This document shows, piece after piece, positions 16,388 through 18,788 of a stretch of DNA of 18,788 bases (positions within the stretch are counted from its first letter, which is position 1; each line of letters opens with the position of its first letter). The position numbers were made by a program, and so were the translations under genes. Origin of the DNA: Gammaproteobacteria bacterium (GTDB taxonomy: Bacteria > Pseudomonadota > Gammaproteobacteria > Steroidobacterales > Rariloculaceae); the NCBI GenBank assembly GCA_017577365.1, contig PKRJ01000065.1:1-18788 (forward strand). Reading direction: 5' to 3'. Under the pieces are notes generated by a model, which was given only the letters and a program-made list of their open reading frames with translations, was not told the DNA's origin and did no database searches.

Positions 16388-17521
16388 TTACCTCCCTGCT
16401 CCGAGGGCGGAAACGCGCTCGGGCTGTGCGAGCTGCTGAAACTCAGGGCTCGTCAGCGATTCCATGAACGCGACGAGATCGTCGATCTGCTGCTCCGTGA
16501 GATTGAGCGGCCGTATTCCGCCCGAAAGGAACGGATTCACCGGCGCGCCGGCGGGCAGCACGCCGCCGTTGTTGTAATGCTCGACGACCTCGCGCAGCGT
16601 CGCGATGCTGCCGTCGTGCATGTACGGCGCCGTCACCGCGATGTTGCGCAGCGTCGGCGTCTTGAATGCGCCGATCTCCGACAGGTCTCCGGTGACGGCG
16701 AAGCGGCCGAGATGCGACGTGTCCGCGTCCGAGAGCACTGCGACGTCGACGTCGACGCCCCGTTGCTTCGCGACGAGGAACGCCTTCGCGAGCTCCTCGA
16801 TGCGGTCCTGCATCGCGTTCACGCCGACGCCGATGTTGTGGAAGCGATGATCGGTGAAGAGCGCGTGATCGTGCTCGATCGTGTGGCACGACACGCAGCG
16901 GCCGTCCGTCAGGAACACCTCGAAGCCTCGCTTCGCCGCCTCGCTGATCGCGTTCTCGTCGCCGCCGAAATACCAGCGGTCGAACGGAGAATCGCCGGCG
17001 ATCAGCGTGCGCTCGAAGGCGGCGATCGCCTGCGTCACGTGCTCGATGCGGATATCCTCGGCGCGCACGCCGAAGACCCGGCGGAAGTCGCGCACGTAGT
17101 CGCGGTCCGCGCGGATCACCTCGAGGATCGGGTCGTGGCTCGGCAGCGCCATCTCCACCGGGTTCACGAACGGATGAAGCGCCTGATCCTCGAGGGTCGG
17201 CGAGCGCCCGTCCCAGAACTGCGTGAGGTTGTACGCCGCGTTGACGACCGTCGGCGCGTTGCGCGTGCCGGTCAGCCCGTCGACGCCGACCGAGACCTTG
17301 AGCGGCGAGTCGGTGAACACGCTCGACGGCGAGTGGCAGTTCGCGCAGGCAACCTGACCGTTCGAGCTGAACCGCACGTCGTTGAACAGCCGCTCGCCGA
17401 GCGCGATCTTCTCCGGCGTTTGCGGATTGTCCTCCGGTATCGGCACCGGCGGCAGGCCGAGCGGCTGTGCCGCGACGCGCAATGCCGCACCCAAAGACAA
17501 GAGCAGAAGCGCTAACCGCAT
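16388..17521 (-). CDS. Di-heme cytochrome c peroxidase-family (CcpA/MauG-like) protein
   Basis: A 377-aa exported protein with a Sec signal peptide (1-18, MRLALLLLSLGAALRVAA). Heme sites: C59-A-N-C62-H63 (QVACANCH) and C209-V-S-C212-H213. Family landmarks: GERLFND...FSSNG, FTD, NAPTVVNAAYN, FWDGRSPTLEDQALHPFVNPVEM, RGFEVFL, KTPTLRNIAVTAPYMHDGS with M301 as a candidate axial ligand of the C-terminal heme, and NLTEQQIDDLVAFMESL. Members reduce peroxide or, like MauG and MbnH, oxidise a partner protein; which applies here is not clear. It follows the rhodanese gene after 43 bp and precedes the metallophosphoesterase gene by 4 bp. The ATG at 17521 gives the cleanest signal peptide; an upstream ATG at 17548 would add nine polar residues. 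Confidence 0.9.
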   Translation of the reverse strand: MRLALLLLSLGAALRVAAQPLGLPPVPIPEDNPQTPEKIALGERLFNDVRFSSNGQVACANCHSPSSVFTDSPLKVSVGVDGLTGTRNAPTVVNAAYNLTQFWDGRSPTLEDQALHPFVNPVEMALPSHDPILEVIRADRDYVRDFRRVFGVRAEDIRIEHVTQAIAAFERTLIAGDSPFDRWYFGGDENAISEAAKRGFEVFLTDGRCVSCHTIEHDHALFTDHRFHNIGVGVNAMQDRIEELAKAFLVAKQRGVDVDVAVLSDADTSHLGRFAVTGDLSEIGAFKTPTLRNIAVTAPYMHDGSIATLREVVEHYNNGGVLPAGAPVNPFLSGGIRPLNLTEQQIDDLVAFMESLTSPEFQQLAQPERVSALGAGR

Positions 17522-17564
17522 GCTCCTCGAGCCTCCGTCTCTTTCCATCGTGAACCGACCGAAA

Positions 17565-18056
17565 TCATTCCGAGTCAGGCAACAAGCTCGGGGACCGCGA
17601 TACCGGCACGCCGCAGTTGAACATCGGCGCGGTATCGGACCAGAACATCTGCTGGGGCCCCAGCACCCGCACGTTTCGGTAGCCGAGCTCGCGCAGCCGC
17701 GCGGCGAGCAGCGCGGCCCGCTTGCCGGTCTTGCAGTACGTGACGAGCGGCGCGTCGAGATCCTCGGGCAGCGCCGAGCGATGCGCGTCGACCGCGTCGT
17801 GAGGCACGTTGATCGCCGCGTGGACGTGACCGATCGCGTATTCCTCGGGCGAGCGCGCGTCGAGCAGCGTGAACGGACCGCGGCCCGCGAGATAGGCCAG
17901 AAGCTCTTTCGTGTCGATCGGCGGGATCGCCGGTGCGTCGAAAAGCTCGGCCGAGGCTGCGGCGATCTCGGATGGGTTCGGTAGGTCTTCGGGTTCGGCG
18001 GTGAGCGCCGTGCTCGTCGCGATCCCGAGAACGATCAGAAACGCTCCCCGAAACAT
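17565..18056 (-). CDS. Exported rhodanese-domain protein
   Basis: A 163-aa protein with a Sec signal peptide (about 1-20, FLIVLGIATSTALTA). The rhodanese domain (about 48-152) has LLDARSPEEYAIGHVHAAINVP and the active-site loop YCKTGKR with catalytic C108 and R113, the CxxGxR loop for persulfide formation. A second Cys (C148) lies near the end. A periplasmic sulfurtransferase is implied: it would carry sulfane sulfur to or from an acceptor. It is the first gene of the operon and lies just downstream of the TTGACA promoter and its dyads. No good ribosome-binding site is visible before ATG 18056, so the start is fair rather than strong. The domain alone does not fix the donor. Confidence 0.88.
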   Translation of the reverse strand: MFRGAFLIVLGIATSTALTAEPEDLPNPSEIAAASAELFDAPAIPPIDTKELLAYLAGRGPFTLLDARSPEEYAIGHVHAAINVPHDAVDAHRSALPEDLDAPLVTYCKTGKRAALLAARLRELGYRNVRVLGPQQMFWSDTAPMFNCGVPVSRSPSLLPDSE

Positions 18057-18082
18057 TGCGTTATGCGGAACCGTTGACCTTG

Positions 18083-18137
18083 TAGACTGAGTCTAAGACT
18101 GAGTCCAAGCCTAGACTCGGTCCAATCGGCCTGTCAA
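18083..18137 (-). promoter_or_regulatory. Promoter of the rhodanese-cytochrome operon with three iterated dyad operators
   Basis: Read on the minus strand: a perfect -35 TTGACA (18137-18132), an 18-bp spacer, -10 TAGGCT (18113-18108), about 52 bp before the ATG. Over and just after it lie three related 13-bp dyads: TAGACTGAGTCTA (18083-18095, perfect), AAGACTGAGTCCA (18095-18107) and TAGACTCGGTCCA (18112-18124). Centres are at 18089, 18101 and 18118. Such a cluster over the spacer, -10 and start site is what a local repressor would use. The TAGAC...GTCTA arms recall TetR-family operators, which is inference. Confidence 0.7.
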
Positions 18138-18198
18138 TACGCGTTGGACGCAATGCGAAGGATGCGGGGGAAGAAGGCCCGGCGAAGAGTAAAGATGC

Positions 18199-18233
18199 CC
18201 CGCGGCGGCGCCGGGCCATGGCGCCGCCGCGGG
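18199..18233 (-). terminator. Strong GC hairpin after the minus-strand 18269 gene
   Basis: A perfect 14-bp stem CCCGCGGCGGCGCC (18199-18212) and GGCGCCGCCGCGGG (18220-18233), 7-nt loop, 35 bp downstream of the stop. On the minus strand it is followed by GCATCTTTACTCTTC, a weak T-rich tail. It separates this gene from the rhodanese operon promoter. 18138-18198 holds no gene or clear signal. Confidence 0.7.
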
Positions 18234-18268
18234 CGAGACGTGACGTCGAAGACCTCGAACGCCCGTCC

Positions 18269-18788
18269 TTACATCGTGACGTCCTGGATCTTGTCGGACA
18301 TGCCGTCCTCGTAGCTGCTCCAGCCGGACAACATGCCGTACGGCACGCGGTCGAGCGTGGCCTCGATCCGGCGGATCTGGCCGTTCGTGACCTTGAAGAT
18401 CTCGGCGATGTACCACGTCCACGGCTGCGCCGGGCCCGCGGTGACCGTGCGGCCGTCGGGCGTCTGGAACGTGCGCGTCTCGCCGCCCGAATGGTCGAAG
18501 AACACGAACGTAAACACGAGGCCGCGCTCGCGATCGACGGCGACGAAGCGGCGATCCCGAATACGGTTCACGAAGTGCAGCAGCCCGGACTCGAACTGCT
18601 CGCGGCACGTCCACTGCGCGGAATAGCCCGTCGCGGTCTTCGGATCCGGCCGCGTCTCACCGGGAGGCGTCGGCACGTTCGTCGCGTCCATGCCGTTCTC
18701 GAGCCGATGGCAATCGTCCGAGAACGGATAATCCCCCTTGCCGTCGTTGAGCTGCATGCCGGTGAAATACTTGTTCGCGGTCTCGATC
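18269..18788 (-). CDS. Hypothetical protein, possibly SnoaL/NTF2-like (5' end beyond window)
   Basis: The frame is open from the right edge; an internal ATG (18757) follows a family-like KYFTG stretch, so the true start is upstream and outside the window. The visible part has DGKGDYPFSDDCHRLENGM, a CREQFESGLLHFVNRIRDRRFVAVDRERG segment, LVFTFVFFDHSG, WYIAEIFKVTNGQIRRIEATLDRVPYGMLSGWS and a short tail. The pattern of long strands around a helix, ending in xxEIFKVxxGxIxxIExxxxxVPYGM, recalls the SnoaL-like fold, though I cannot name a family. The codon use matches its neighbours. The strong hairpin downstream probably ends its transcript. Confidence 0.7.
   Translation of the reverse strand, partial: IETANKYFTGMQLNDGKGDYPFSDDCHRLENGMDATNVPTPPGETRPDPKTATGYSAQWTCREQFESGLLHFVNRIRDRRFVAVDRERGLVFTFVFFDHSGGETRTFQTPDGRTVTAGPAQPWTWYIAEIFKVTNGQIRRIEATLDRVPYGMLSGWSSYEDGMSDKIQDVTM

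Noticed and set aside
16310..17515. A plus-strand frame opposite the di-heme peroxidase gene
   Set aside because: It is a mirror of the real gene; the minus strand has both CxxCH sites and a signal peptide.
14910..18056. Calling the operon a sox thiosulfate-oxidation locus
   Set aside because: No SoxYZ, SoxX or SoxB-length esterase with a 5'-nucleotidase domain is present; only part-by-part resemblance is seen.
18074..18102. A plus-strand promoter beginning with TTGACC at 18074
   Set aside because: No acceptable -10 at normal spacing and no plus-strand gene downstream.

Overview
The window is a GC-rich (about two-thirds GC by eye), densely coded bacterial chromosome segment. Gene content fits a Gram-negative proteobacterium, probably a gammaproteobacterium: a CueR/CopA copper pair with an E. 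coli-like promoter, a DusB-type tRNA-dihydrouridine synthase, a monomeric NADP isocitrate dehydrogenase, a PilZ/YcgR-like protein, a glutathione-dependent formaldehyde-activating enzyme, and Tat- and Sec-exported c-type cytochrome proteins. The lineage call is an inference from gene families and carries no species-level weight. I saw no transposase, integrase, CRISPR array, rRNA or tRNA.

Layout. (1) 1-2787, copper homeostasis: a copper-exporting P-type ATPase on the minus strand (its last residues lie outside the window) diverges from a CueR-type MerR regulator; between them is a 19-bp-spacer promoter with a perfect dyad. (2) 2879-4822, a coupled plus-strand cassette: a 61-aa single-TM protein, an 82-aa soluble protein and a long YeiH-family transporter. 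(3) 6856 down to 4730, minus strand, RNA and translation genes: a HPF/RaiA-cold-shock fusion, DusB, and a small HExxH putative metallopeptidase that overlaps the transporter tail in antisense. (4) 6948-7826, a PilZ protein with an acidic insert, convergent with monomeric isocitrate dehydrogenase (7857-10076). (5) 10258-13086, a 730-aa exported or membrane-anchored protein built of about 32-residue helical repeats, then a polytopic membrane protein. (6) 13090-13778, a SlyD-like FKBP prolyl isomerase coupled to a 93-aa unknown. (7) 14273-14845, Gfa. (8) 18056 down to 14910, a four-gene minus-strand operon of exported proteins: rhodanese, di-heme peroxidase-family cytochrome, Tat-exported metallophosphoesterase and a small SoxA-like mono-heme cytochrome c. 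It is preceded by a promoter overlaid with three copies of a GACTnAGTC-type dyad. (9) 18269-18788, the 3' part of an unknown, possibly SnoaL-like gene followed by a strong hairpin.

The most interesting unit is the operon at 14910-18137. Its parts (sulfurtransferase, SoxA-like cytochrome with a possible Cys ligand, Tat-exported metallophosphoesterase, di-heme redox enzyme) resemble in kind the parts of periplasmic sulfur oxidation, but it has no SoxYZ and no true SoxB. I propose it as a candidate undescribed periplasmic redox (possibly sulfur) system under local repressor control. That functional reading is inference.
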